64,000 bases of DNA from CAYRHJ01 sp964424105 (lineage in GTDB: Bacteria; Planctomycetota; Phycisphaerae; UBA1845), in assembly GCA_964424105.1 (NCBI GenBank), contig CAYRHJ010000030.1, forward strand, positions 124,001-188,000, read 5' to 3'. The notes under the pieces are model-generated. The model ran no database searches. It had not been told where the DNA came from and was given only the letters and a program-made list of their open reading frames with translations. The translations under genes and the position numbers were made by a program. Below are positions 53,871 through 62,982 of the stretch, in pieces. Position 1 is the stretch's first letter, and each line of letters opens with the position of its first letter.

Positions 53871-54833
53871 ATGGGAAATTATCTGGTAACCGGGGGCGGC
53901 GGCTTTATCGGGGCGCATTTGGCCACCCGACTCGTGGAATTGGGACATGATGTTCGCGTGCTGGATGATTTCAGCAGTGGCAAGCGTGAAAACCTGGCGG
54001 CCATCGCATCACACATCGACCTGCTCGTCGGCGATATGTGCAATTATGACACCTGTCGCCAAGCCTGCGACGGAATCGAGATCGTTTTTCACCAAGCCGC
54101 GATCCCATCCGTTCCAAAATCCGTGGATCACCCCATAGCCAGTCACAACGCAAATATTAACGGTACGTTTAATATCTTGATGGCTGCTCGGGAAAAACGC
54201 GTTCGGCGAGTCATCTACGCCGGCAGCAGCTCAGCGTACGGTAACACTGCAATTTCTCCGAAACACGAGGGAATTCGACCGGAACCGCTAAGCCCCTATG
54301 CAGTTCAAAAATTGACAGGTGAGCTTTACGGACGCGCGTTTTACGAGTGTTTTGCGCTGGAAACGCTGGCCATCCGCTATTTTAACGTTTTTGGCCCGCG
54401 TCAGGACCCCACGAACCAATACGCCGCGGCGATACCAGCGTTTGTGACGGCCATCCTGTCGGATCAATCACCCATCGTGTATGGGGACGGCGAGCAGACT
54501 CGTGATTTCACGTATATCGACAACGTGGTTCACGGGAATATTCTGGCGGCCAAGGCGCCGAAAACGACGGGCCAAGCCATCAACGTCGCATGCGGTCAGC
54601 AAGTGAGCGTGAATCAGATCATCGCGCGGATCAACGAATTGCTCGGAAAGAACGTGAAGCCAAAATATCTGGCAGCTCGCAAGGGTGACGTCAAACATTC
54701 GCTGGCCGACATTCGGGCGGCACGGGAATTGATTGGGTATGAACCGCAGGTGTCATTCGACGAGGGTCTTCGCCGGGCCATCGATTACTACACGCTGATT
54801 GGCAGTCCCGCGAATTCAGTGTCGAACCGTTAG
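53871..54833 (+). CDS. UDP-sugar 4-epimerase-like NAD-dependent epimerase (WbpP type)
   Basis: A 320-residue extended-SDR enzyme. The NAD motif is YLVTGGGGFIGAHLATRLVE. The catalytic Ser-Ser-Ser of VIYAGSSSAYG pairs with SPYAVQK (the YxxxK), and RYFNVFGPRQDPTNQYAAAIP resembles the UDP-GlcNAc 4-epimerase group of lipopolysaccharide clusters (WbpP/TviC). Product sugar is unproven. AGGA lies upstream of ATG at 53871. Its stop overlaps the stop of the convergent ABC permease gene by four bases. Confidence 0.88.
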   Translation: MGNYLVTGGGGFIGAHLATRLVELGHDVRVLDDFSSGKRENLAAIASHIDLLVGDMCNYDTCRQACDGIEIVFHQAAIPSVPKSVDHPIASHNANINGTFNILMAAREKRVRRVIYAGSSSAYGNTAISPKHEGIRPEPLSPYAVQKLTGELYGRAFYECFALETLAIRYFNVFGPRQDPTNQYAAAIPAFVTAILSDQSPIVYGDGEQTRDFTYIDNVVHGNILAAKAPKTTGQAINVACGQQVSVNQIIARINELLGKNVKPKYLAARKGDVKHSLADIRAARELIGYEPQVSFDEGLRRAIDYYTLIGSPANSVSNR

Positions 54834-55864
54834 GTCCAGCGAAACACTTTCAAGGCGACGATGAACGAAAACAATCCCCAGGCAGCCAGGTATAGCATGG
54901 GAAACGATTGATCGATCAGCGGAGCGCCCTCAAGAATCACGTTTCGTAGTGCGTCGTTGAGCTGGGTCAGTGGCAGGGCGCGGACGAAGGGCTGCATGGC
55001 ATCGGGGAATTTCTCGCTCGAAAAGAAAATGCCCGAGAACAGCCACATGGGCAGCATGACCAAATTCATCAGACCTGAAATCGTTTCGATTTTTCTGGCC
55101 CGACAGGCGACCAATAGGCCGATGCCGCTGAAGCTGACGGCACCGACGAGGGATAGAATGACGATGGCCCACCACCCGCCGGCGATGGGGACCTTGAAGA
55201 TGATCACGCCGGCACCGATGATGAACAGCATTTCGGGGATGGTGAATACCAGTCGACCGCCGATCAGTGACAAGAGAAAATGACTTTTGCGCATGGGTGT
55301 GGCTACCATCCGGCGTAACAGGTTGCGCACCCGCATTTCGGTGACGACAAACCCGATCCCGAACATGCCGCCGCCCAACAGATTCATGCCCAGTAGGCCG
55401 GGTACGAGAAAATCGATGTAACGGGCCCCTGGCTCGGTGATCTCGACGTTTTGGGTGTCGTACACGTCAACCCTGCCGGCTGACCGTTGCAGGGCGTCAT
55501 CGAGCTTGGCGCGGGCCAGTGCGCTATCCGGCCGGGTGGGATCGAAGTGATATTCCATCACGTCGCCCGGGACGAGAACGATCGACGATTTGCCGAGTCG
55601 CAGTCGATCGGCGCATTGCTCAGGTTCGTGGATTTCGACGTTGAATTCTTCGTTTTCGAGGAGCTGATCGCGAAGTGGTTCGGCCCGCGGTCCGGCATGC
55701 ACGTCGACGTCGATGATGGTCTGCTGGCTATTGCGAAAGGCGATTCCCAAGAGAATCGTCAACAGCAAGGGAAAGCCGTAGGTCCAGAACACCGCGTCCG
55801 GTTCACGGTAGAACGAGCGCATGCGGGCCCAGAACAGCTCTTTAAGTGGATGATAGTTCTTCAT
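54830..55864 (-). CDS. ABC-2 type transporter permease
   Basis: A 344-residue membrane protein. One N-terminal helix (FWTYGFPLLLTILLGIAF) precedes an extracytoplasmic loop of about 130 residues. Five helices follow (YIDFLVPGLLGMNLLGGGMF, then ARKIETISGLMN and MLPMWLFSGIFF with a glycine/proline turn, and a last one near the C-terminus). This is the ABC2_membrane_3 layout. The first codons overlap the 3' end of the ATPase gene by 23 bases, showing coupling. The exported substrate is unknown. Confidence 0.9.
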   Translation of the reverse strand: MKNYHPLKELFWARMRSFYREPDAVFWTYGFPLLLTILLGIAFRNSQQTIIDVDVHAGPRAEPLRDQLLENEEFNVEIHEPEQCADRLRLGKSSIVLVPGDVMEYHFDPTRPDSALARAKLDDALQRSAGRVDVYDTQNVEITEPGARYIDFLVPGLLGMNLLGGGMFGIGFVVTEMRVRNLLRRMVATPMRKSHFLLSLIGGRLVFTIPEMLFIIGAGVIIFKVPIAGGWWAIVILSLVGAVSFSGIGLLVACRARKIETISGLMNLVMLPMWLFSGIFFSSEKFPDAMQPFVRALPLTQLNDALRNVILEGAPLIDQSFPMLYLAAWGLFSFIVALKVFRWT

Positions 55865-56813
55865 TGCGGAAGTGCCGACCTGTAAGCGTCACGAACACGT
55901 CTTCGAGACTGACGTGTCGGGTGGTGATTCTGGCCATCTCCATTTGGTTTTGTTGAAGTTTGGAGATCAAAGCCGGCAGCGCAACGTGCGGCTCGGCTAC
56001 GGTAAGCGAATATCCGTCGCCGTCGCGCCGTGCGGCGTTGATGCTGGGGAGACTGGTAAAAAATTCGGCGGGCACGTCGGGTTGGTGATGGTTGGAACGA
56101 TCCAGGTTGAATTCGATGATGTGTTCCCCTCCGATTTTGAGAATGAGTTCCTCCGGTGAGCCAAGGGCAATCACATTCCCGTGGTCGATGACGGCGACAC
56201 GATCGCACAACCGTTGGGCTTCGTCCATGTAGTGCGTGGTAATGATGGTGGTCTTGGAACGCGAGCGTTGCTCGCGAATGATGTCCCATAGCTCGCGCCG
56301 AGCCTGGGGATCCAGCCCCGTCGTAGGCTCGTCGAGAAACAGCAATTCGGGATCACCTACGAGGGCACACGCGACGGCCAATCGTTGACGCTGACCGCCG
56401 GATAATTTTCCAACCCAGGCACCGGTTTTTTCGTCGAGGGCGACCATGGATAGAACCTCTTGTGGTTCTCGCCCGACGCGATAGAAGCTGCGGAACAATT
56501 GGAGCGTTTCCAGCACGGTGAGCTTGTCGTTAAAGCGCGTCTCCTGCAAGGTAATGCCAATGCGTTGGCGGATGTCGTTTTGGTCACGACTATTCCATGA
56601 TCGGCCCAGCACTTCGACTTCACCCGACGTGGCGGCCAGCAGGCCCTCCAGAATTTCGACGGTGGTCGTTTTTCCAGCGCCGTTGGGTCCCAACAGTCCA
56701 AAGCACTCCCCCACCCCGACGTCGAGATTCAGCCCGTTGAGGGCGTCGACGGGTTTCTTCTTCCTGGGATCGTATGTCTTGCGTAGGTCGCGGCAGCGAA
56801 CAGCCAAGTCCAT
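55842..56813 (-). CDS. ABC transporter ATP-binding protein
   Basis: A 323-residue cytoplasmic ATPase of the multidrug/ABC-2 type. Walker A is LLGPNGAGKTTTVEI, the Q-loop is in GITLQETRFND, the signature is KLSGGQRQRLAVA, Walker B is LLFLDEPTTGLD and the switch His is in TTIITTHYMDEAQ. The C-terminal 90 residues form the extra domain with DVFVTLTG at the end, typical of DrrA/CcmA-like members. ATG at 56813 has AAGGAAAG upstream; an in-frame extension to 56891 lacks support. Works with the permease encoded next. Confidence 0.95.
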   Translation of the reverse strand: MDLAVRCRDLRKTYDPRKKKPVDALNGLNLDVGVGECFGLLGPNGAGKTTTVEILEGLLAATSGEVEVLGRSWNSRDQNDIRQRIGITLQETRFNDKLTVLETLQLFRSFYRVGREPQEVLSMVALDEKTGAWVGKLSGGQRQRLAVACALVGDPELLFLDEPTTGLDPQARRELWDIIREQRSRSKTTIITTHYMDEAQRLCDRVAVIDHGNVIALGSPEELILKIGGEHIIEFNLDRSNHHQPDVPAEFFTSLPSINAARRDGDGYSLTVAEPHVALPALISKLQQNQMEMARITTRHVSLEDVFVTLTGRHFRNEELSST

Positions 56814-57389
56814 AATGCGATCTTTCCTTGATGGCAGCCTTGGGAAACGAGGACGCGGCGATTCTAGCGTGGTTCGTCTGAATTGTCGCAACTCTTGAAA
56901 CGGCGATGGCGCGTTTGAACGGTCTGGGCGTGATTTCGTTCACGGGGCTGATAGGATTCGAATTTCCGCTCCCTGACGGTCGCGGCTCTGTTAAGAGGCG
57001 GATTCGCGAGCCCTTGCGGAGGATGAATTGGCGGCGTGCAAGGTTCGGAGAATCTGGGCGACCCGTCGGGATGATACAGGTGCGGTCGTTGGACTCGCGG
57101 CAAGAATTGACAGGATTTACAAGATTTACAGGATGATACAGGTGCGATTGTCGGCCACTCGACATAACTACACAAGCGATACGGTTTTCAGACGGAGCCT
57201 GATCATCGACTCCCCCACCTCCAAAGGAGGTGGGCCACCCGTCTCGTTTTGATCATCGGGTCACGAAGACCGCTCGCTTTGCGCTCGTTGCTCGTAAAAG
57301 CGGCGGTCGTGGCCCGTAAATGGCGGTGGCGGCGCAGTTGGAGGTGTGAAACCCGCCCTGCGAGTTTTGGGTTCCGTGAATTTACGCAA
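56814..57389. repeat. 576-base spacer with fixed-end elements and a CCCACCTCC hairpin
   Basis: A CCGTCAGG-core element in inverse orientation (56966-56988, with the CTTAACA lead-in as TGTTAAG), a CAAGAATTGACAGGATTTACAAGATTTACAGGATG tract with AGGAT repeats (57101-57140), a perfect CCCACCTCC-AAA-GGAGGTGGG hairpin (57214-57234), and a variant GACCGCTCGCTTTGCGCTCG element (57268-57293). No gene is supported between the ABC ATPase and the coiled-coil gene. Confidence 0.75.
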
Positions 57390-60300
57390 CTAGAGTTGCC
57401 ACCAGCGCTTTTTCTTCGATTCGACATCCTGCATGGGATGCGGCGCTTGATTTCTGATGATCTCCATCAGATCCGCGTCACTCATGTTGGCTCCCTTGAT
57501 GCGACGGAGCATCTTGAGCTTGGTTTGCGTTTCCTCGTCCAATTCCGACAGCGGGCTTGATTCAGCGGAAGAATCAGCCGGGGCATCGGCAGGCGGAGCA
57601 GCCATCTGCGGCGCCCGGGCACGATCGTCGGCCGCCGCAGGCTGTGTTCGATCCGATTCGACCGCGGAAGAACGCGACGAAGCGTCAACAGGGTTTTCAG
57701 ATGCCTTTCGTTTGGATGAGCCTGAAACATCGACCCTTGATTCGTGTTCAGCATGGGGTGAATCGGTCTCGGGCGATGCGTCGGCCTTAGTTGCGGGCGG
57801 GGCGGTCGAGCGGTCGCCCTGAACACTTTTGGAAACTAACGACTTGCGGGAATGGGTCCTACGACTTTCCTGAACGGGCTTTTGTGGCTTGGCTGCTGAC
57901 GATTTTTCCCGTTCGGTGACGTTGGCCAGCCGGGTTTGGAATTCCTTCTCGGCCTCGACGACTTTCTCTTCGCGAGCCAGAACTTCCTGGGTCATGTCGT
58001 CGAGTTGGCACTTGTCCTTTTCGAGGGCGGCACGATCCAGTTCCAAATCGGCACGGAGATTTTCCAGCTCGGATTGCAGATGTTCCAGGCGACTACGTTC
58101 CTCCTCGACATGCTGCGAAGATTCTGTTTGGACGCTTGCTGATTCGTTTGCCCGTCTCTCCATCGCGTCGCGCTCAGCCTGAAACTCGGATCGCGCCAGT
58201 TCAAACGATTCAGTCCGGCTGTCGAATTCAGACCGGAGATCAGCCAACTCTTGGCTGCGGGTGCGCTCCTCCGCAAGGGCGCTGGCCAATTCCTCACGAC
58301 TTCGTTCGAGTTCCTCTCGGGCGCGGAGCAAGGCCGTGTTTTCATTTTCGAGGGCTTGGCGCTGCGTTTGCAGATCAGTCGCGAGCTGGGCCAGCCGCTG
58401 GTTTTCGCGATCGGCCGCTTGCTGGGATTGGTCGAGTTCTGTCCGCAGACCTTCCAGGCTTTCCTGGTCGGATCGTAGGGCTGCACGTTCCGATTCCAGC
58501 TCTCGCAGGTTCGATTCAAGGCGATCCCGCTCAATCTTCAGTCGCTCCTGTTCGGCGCTGACGACTTGGTGAGACTGGTCGGCGCCTTGCTCAGCTTCGC
58601 GGAGTCGGCTTTCGAGACTCTCGAGGTCTTGCTGCCGCGCGTCGAATTCCTTCTGCTGTCTAGTGATGTCCTTCTGTTGTTTGGCGAGCGATTTCTTGAT
58701 ATCCTCGTTTTGCTTCTGCTCGCTTTCCAGCTTGGCTAGCTCGTCTTGGAGCCTGGCCTGCTGCTCCTCGCAGGCACGCTGTGTTTCTACAAGCTCTTTT
58801 TGGCGGCGCTCGTCATCGCTCCGTTGCGTTTCCATTGCCCGCAACTTCGCTTCCACGTCTTGACGCCGGCGTTCGATTTCGAGGGTCGCTTGCTCGTGGC
58901 TCTTGCTTTGCTTTTCGAGGACCTGTGAACGCTGTTCCAGTTCGCGTTGCCGCTTCTCAAGCTCACTTCGTTCGATCTTGAATTGACTATCAAGTTCGTT
59001 GAGTTGGGATTCGCGACTGTCAAGGGCTTCTGATCGCTGCTGAATATCGGCTTGCAGTCGTTCGGACTTCTGCCGTTCCTCTTGCAGGCTTTCGCGCATG
59101 CGAGCGAATTCGTTCTGTTGGCCGTCGAATTGGCGGCGAAGTTCCTCCTGCCGTTGATGTTCGAGATGAATCTCCTTGCGCTGGGCTTGAAGTTGTTCGC
59201 GGTCGGCTTCGAGCTGCTTGGACACCTGCTCGAGCCGTGATCGTTCATCACCGAATTGCTCGGACTGCGAGTGAATCTGGATCCGCTCGTTCTGAAGGCG
59301 CTGGCGTTCCTCGCTCAGCTCGTCACGTTCAGCCTCCAGACGTTCGCGCTCGCGGGCAAGACTGTCGCGTTCAGCCGCCAACTTTCCGAGTTGGGATTCG
59401 GCGTGTTTCTGCTCGTCGGCAAGCTGTTTTCGTGACTGGGTCAGTTGCTCCTGTTCCGATCGATGCTCGCTCCGCAATTTGTCAGATTGGGTCTGTAGAT
59501 GGCGATCCTTTTCCGCGAGCGACTTGGCCTGCTGTTCCAGCTCGGTCGAACGCTGTTCGAAGTCGTGGTTCTGTTGCCGTACAAGTTGGGCATGACTTTC
59601 CAGGTCGCGTTCGTGGGCCGCGTGCCTTTCATCTAATTGACGCCGCTGCTCTTCCAGCGATTGGCGATCGACTTGAATCGCACGGGTGGCCTTTTCCAAA
59701 TCGCGGTGGCCGGCCTCTATTTCCGTTCGCGATGCTTGCAGCGATTGAAGTTCACTCGCCAGTCGTTCATTCTCGGCGGCCAACTCGCTTTGTAGGGTGG
59801 CGATCGATTCCCGTTCGCTTTCCATGACGGATCGAAGTTGCTCGATTTCATCAGATGATCTTGCGATTTGAGCCGCTTGAGTTTCGAGGTTTTTCGCGAT
59901 TTGCTCTTGCTCGCGTTCGCGCGCCTCGATGGCGCTGCGGCGCTCTTCCAACTCTCGGCTGCGGCGCTCGACGTCGGCGGAATCGTCGTGAAGTTTCGCC
60001 GCCTTCTCGTCCAGACTGGCTTGACGCCCGTCCGCTTCGGTCCGTTGTTGCTCGAGCGCGGCGCGGCGCTCAGCGACGTCACGCTCCCGCTCGGCCACCT
60101 CCGCCGATTTGTCGTTAAGCGCGGATTCGCGTTCGGTCAGGCGACGGATGGATTCCGTTTCACGCGCTTCGAGTTGCTTCGCGAGATTCTCGCATTGTGC
60201 CTCGCGAGACGCGAGCAGCGCCTCCTGCTGTTGCAGCTCTTGCGCTCGAGCTTCACACTTTGCCCGATCCTTGTCGATTTGCGCTTTGCTTGATTCACAT

Positions 60301-60584
60301 TGTTTCAGCCCATCATCAAGTCGCGATTGCTGATCCGCTTGGCCACGTTCCCGCTCGTCCATTGATCGAGCAAGTTGATCGATGGATTGCTGCCGCTGCT
60401 CAAGCTGCTGCCAGATGGATTGAACGTGTTGATCGAACTCGGCGATCTTGCGTTCGACGTCGGAAAGTGCAGCCAGGATGCCCTCGTCCACGGCGGGTGA
60501 AGCGTCCGCTTCGGCCACGTCGCTTGGCGATTTCCCGCGGACGGTTTTTGCAGAATCGAGTTTGATTTCGGTGTTATCGGACAT
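57390..60584 (-). CDS. Large coiled-coil protein of unknown function
   Basis: A 1064-residue protein. Residues about 30-880 are almost uninterrupted heptad-rich coiled coil with very high Gln, Glu, Arg, Ser and Leu content (for example REREQEQIAKNLETQAAQIA). Then comes a Ser/Pro/Ala-rich disordered linker (about 880-1010) and a short folded end (KLKMLRRIKGANMSDADLMEIIR) with a Trp-Trp near the terminus. No membrane segment or signal peptide. The role is unknown; it could be a scaffold or filament for the divergent GTPase gene group. The ATG at 60584 starts a compact N-terminus; a 13-codon extension is possible. Divergent from the shorter coiled-coil gene across 284 bases. Confidence 0.75.
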   Translation of the reverse strand: MSDNTEIKLDSAKTVRGKSPSDVAEADASPAVDEGILAALSDVERKIAEFDQHVQSIWQQLEQRQQSIDQLARSMDERERGQADQQSRLDDGLKQCESSKAQIDKDRAKCEARAQELQQQEALLASREAQCENLAKQLEARETESIRRLTERESALNDKSAEVAERERDVAERRAALEQQRTEADGRQASLDEKAAKLHDDSADVERRSRELEERRSAIEAREREQEQIAKNLETQAAQIARSSDEIEQLRSVMESERESIATLQSELAAENERLASELQSLQASRTEIEAGHRDLEKATRAIQVDRQSLEEQRRQLDERHAAHERDLESHAQLVRQQNHDFEQRSTELEQQAKSLAEKDRHLQTQSDKLRSEHRSEQEQLTQSRKQLADEQKHAESQLGKLAAERDSLARERERLEAERDELSEERQRLQNERIQIHSQSEQFGDERSRLEQVSKQLEADREQLQAQRKEIHLEHQRQEELRRQFDGQQNEFARMRESLQEERQKSERLQADIQQRSEALDSRESQLNELDSQFKIERSELEKRQRELEQRSQVLEKQSKSHEQATLEIERRRQDVEAKLRAMETQRSDDERRQKELVETQRACEEQQARLQDELAKLESEQKQNEDIKKSLAKQQKDITRQQKEFDARQQDLESLESRLREAEQGADQSHQVVSAEQERLKIERDRLESNLRELESERAALRSDQESLEGLRTELDQSQQAADRENQRLAQLATDLQTQRQALENENTALLRAREELERSREELASALAEERTRSQELADLRSEFDSRTESFELARSEFQAERDAMERRANESASVQTESSQHVEEERSRLEHLQSELENLRADLELDRAALEKDKCQLDDMTQEVLAREEKVVEAEKEFQTRLANVTEREKSSAAKPQKPVQESRRTHSRKSLVSKSVQGDRSTAPPATKADASPETDSPHAEHESRVDVSGSSKRKASENPVDASSRSSAVESDRTQPAAADDRARAPQMAAPPADAPADSSAESSPLSELDEETQTKLKMLRRIKGANMSDADLMEIIRNQAPHPMQDVESKKKRWWQL

Positions 60585-60868
60585 TGCGCGAGTTTTCGAG
60601 CCAATCTCTGAGCACCGTTCCAAAGGCGCGGTGACGGTCTGAACACCTTGCGATAGTCGTCATATCGGTTGTCCGATCAACGTGCCCAACGTCCGATTGA
60701 TGACCAAAACTTTCTAAAACGTGAAGCCCGTACGCCCCTGCCCCGCGCCGGCGGTATTGTAAGCTGCGGGTAGCGTTGGCCATGGGGGGGGTCGGTGAAG
60801 GACGACCCCGGATTCGATAACCAACGCCATTTAAGGAACATACAATCCGGGCGGAATGCAGGGAGCGC
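60585..60868. promoter_or_regulatory. Divergent intergenic region between two coiled-coil genes
   Basis: 284 bases with no ORF on either strand that holds up. It must carry promoters for both directions, giving the two coiled-coil genes a shared control point. No -10/-35 pair of good quality was found by eye; a G-rich run lies at 60781-60795 and GCAGGGAGCGC, the ribosome binding site of the rightward gene, ends the region. None of the palindromic repeats of the neighbouring spacers is present. Confidence 0.5.
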
Positions 60869-61723
60869 ATGATGGTCGACACGAGCTTGCGGATGGAGTC
60901 GTTGGCGGAGCGTCCGGTGTTGGAGCCGTTACGCCGTTTAGCCGGCGAGGTGATGACGGAGCTGTCTCGTGCCCAACAGCTTATTCGGGCTCGCGCGGAC
61001 GACCTGTTCGCTCGGCATGCGGAATTGCTGTCCCAGGGAAAGGACATCGAGCGACAAGCCGTTGAATTGACGCTTCAGCGAAACGAGCTGGCAACGCGGG
61101 AAACCGAGTTTTCCAAGCGGACGTCGTCGTTGGACGAGAAATGTGAGGCCTTGGCCGATCGGGAAAGAAAGCTGGCGTCCGATTTTGAAAACCTGCGGAA
61201 ATCCACTCAGATTATTGAAACGGAGCGGCAAGCCATCGCCGAAGAGAGAACGACGTTTCAGAAGCGGGCATCGGAACTGAATTTGAGTCAGTCCGAATTG
61301 ACGTCTGCGCAGGCGGATTTGGCGGACCGCGAGACTCGTCTTCAGGAGCGGGAATCGACCTTGGCTGGATACGAGAGTCAGTTAATAGCCCAGGCGGCTG
61401 AACTCGACTCCGTGCGCGACAACATTTCTGTCATCAGCGATCAGCTCGAAAAAGATCGCAACGCGTTGGCAGAACAACGCACCGCCCTGATGCAGCGGAT
61501 GGGGGCGACGTCCCATAATTCCGCAGCGCCGGCGGCGTTGCAACTGCCCGATATTCCACGGATGACGACGCCCAAACCGATCAAGCAGTCTGTTTTTGAC
61601 GAAGACGAGGTGCCCGTAGGCGGATTGAAGGCCAAGTCGCCCGAAACGCAAGCGAATGGACTGTCGTTTCATTTTCAAAAGCTACGCCGTGATGCCAAGA
61701 GACGCGTCAAGGGACTGTGTTAG
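60869..61723 (+). CDS. Medium coiled-coil protein of unknown function
   Basis: A 284-residue protein. Residues about 25-210 are coiled coil (ELLSQGKDIERQAVELTLQR, then ERERKL/ERQAIAEE-type heptads), followed by a Pro/Ala-rich linker (AAPAALQLPDIPRM) and a basic end (KLRRDAKRRVKGLC). The layout, coiled coil then linker then short basic end, copies that of the 1064-residue protein on the other strand, so the two may interact. GGGAG is 5 bases before ATG at 60869. It begins the set of rightward genes with the FGE-like and GTPase genes. Confidence 0.7.
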   Translation: MMVDTSLRMESLAERPVLEPLRRLAGEVMTELSRAQQLIRARADDLFARHAELLSQGKDIERQAVELTLQRNELATRETEFSKRTSSLDEKCEALADRERKLASDFENLRKSTQIIETERQAIAEERTTFQKRASELNLSQSELTSAQADLADRETRLQERESTLAGYESQLIAQAAELDSVRDNISVISDQLEKDRNALAEQRTALMQRMGATSHNSAAPAALQLPDIPRMTTPKPIKQSVFDEDEVPVGGLKAKSPETQANGLSFHFQKLRRDAKRRVKGLC

Positions 61724-61796
61724 CGCTCGCTGGATAATAGCCGATTCGTTTGTTTAGGGAGTGCGGATACGGATGGCCGGCGCTGACGACCGATTC

Positions 61797-61812
61797 CTGA
61801 CGGTCGCGGCTC
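61797..61812. repeat. Truncated fixed-end element
   Basis: CCTGACGGTCGCGGCTC matches the inner half of a CCGTCAGG-core element in inverse orientation. A second fragment, GACGGTCGCGGG, follows at about 61819. Spacer of 201 bases between the coiled-coil and FGE-like genes. Confidence 0.6.
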
Positions 61813-61924
61813 GGCAAGAGACGGTCGCGGGATTCGTGAATGGTCGTGTCCATTGTGCGCGAGGTAGACGAAACGTATGACGGGTTTTCCGTCAAACGCT
61901 GGTGACCGGTAGGAGTGACGAGTT

Positions 61925-62968
61925 ATGGCGCTGGCACTGTTTTCGCGCAAGAAGAATGACCAGATGTCCCACGACGTGGCTGTACGCACGCCAAGAAAAG
62001 TCGCACCACCCGCGGCGGCGCCGGATTCACTTCTCGCGGACTTCGTACCGGCGCAGGTCGGCACCTTCTCCGATGACGCGCTGTTGCGATTGGCGCAACA
62101 GAAACGGTTGGGGTTGATCGTGCAGAACATCGCCTCGTGGGAGGCGCATGCCCAGGGCGCGGATTTCGTTGCGAAAGCGCTTACCGAGGTCGAGGACACG
62201 TTTGCGCTCGTGCCCGCAGGTGCAGCCTCGTTGGCGCAGACCTTGTCGGATCGCCCGGGATCGGCTCAAACGGACGTCGAAGTCGAGCCTTTTCTGTTGG
62301 CCATTCACACGGTCAGCAACGCCGAGTTTCAGTCGTTCGTCGACGACGGGGCCTACGCGAACATGGACCTTTGGCCGGAGGAGATTTGGCCTTACCTGAT
62401 TGAATTCCTGGATTTGACGGGCGAGCAGGCGCCGCGGTTCTGGCGGGGTGGGCGACATGATGCACGTCGCGGCGATCATCCGGTCGTGGGAGTCAGTTGG
62501 TATGAAGCTGCCGCCTACGCGGCGTGGTGCGGATATCGGCTGCCCACGGAGGCGGAATGGCAGATGGCGGCGAGTTGGCGGATTCGAAGCTCGGCTGACT
62601 TGTTGCGGCGATTTCCCTGGGGCGACGCGATGGATTGCACGCGTTGCAATCTGTGGAATTCCGGGATCGGGACGACCGTCCCGGTTCACGAATATCCGCA
62701 GGGTGCGGCTCCCAACGGAGTGCGGCAGTTGATCGGCAACGTTTGGGAGTGGGTGGGAACGGAATTCAACGTCCTGGCGGATGACGGAACGCCGATCGTG
62801 GGCGAGATGCCCATGTTGGGCGTGCGGGGCGGCGCGTTTGATACGTATTTTGAGTCACAAGCAACGGCAACATTTCGTTCGGGGCACATTGCGCTGGGAC
62901 GAGCCCATAACACCGGGTTCCGCTGTGCGATGGATCTGCCGGCGACACAAGGTTCATCGCATTCATAG
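61925..62968 (+). CDS. FGE/SUMF-domain (formylglycine-generating-enzyme-like) protein
   Basis: A 347-residue soluble protein. Residues 1-95 are a helical lead. Residues about 105-340 are an FGE-sulfatase domain: EPFLLAIHTVSNAEFQSFVD, HPVVGVSWYEAAAYAAWCGY, RLPTEAEWQMAASWR, FPWGDAMDCTRCN, IGNVWEWVGTEFN and a closing RAHNTGFRCAMD. The C-terminal active-site cysteine pair of true FGE is not visible, so it is more likely a C-type-lectin-fold binding domain than a formylglycine maker. Such FGE-like proteins occur in NTPase-centred conflict and signalling gene sets. GGAG precedes ATG. The GTPase gene follows 14 bases after the stop. Confidence 0.85.
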   Translation: MALALFSRKKNDQMSHDVAVRTPRKVAPPAAAPDSLLADFVPAQVGTFSDDALLRLAQQKRLGLIVQNIASWEAHAQGADFVAKALTEVEDTFALVPAGAASLAQTLSDRPGSAQTDVEVEPFLLAIHTVSNAEFQSFVDDGAYANMDLWPEEIWPYLIEFLDLTGEQAPRFWRGGRHDARRGDHPVVGVSWYEAAAYAAWCGYRLPTEAEWQMAASWRIRSSADLLRRFPWGDAMDCTRCNLWNSGIGTTVPVHEYPQGAAPNGVRQLIGNVWEWVGTEFNVLADDGTPIVGEMPMLGVRGGAFDTYFESQATATFRSGHIALGRAHNTGFRCAMDLPATQGSSHS

Positions 62969-62982
62969 AACGGGAACAGGCC

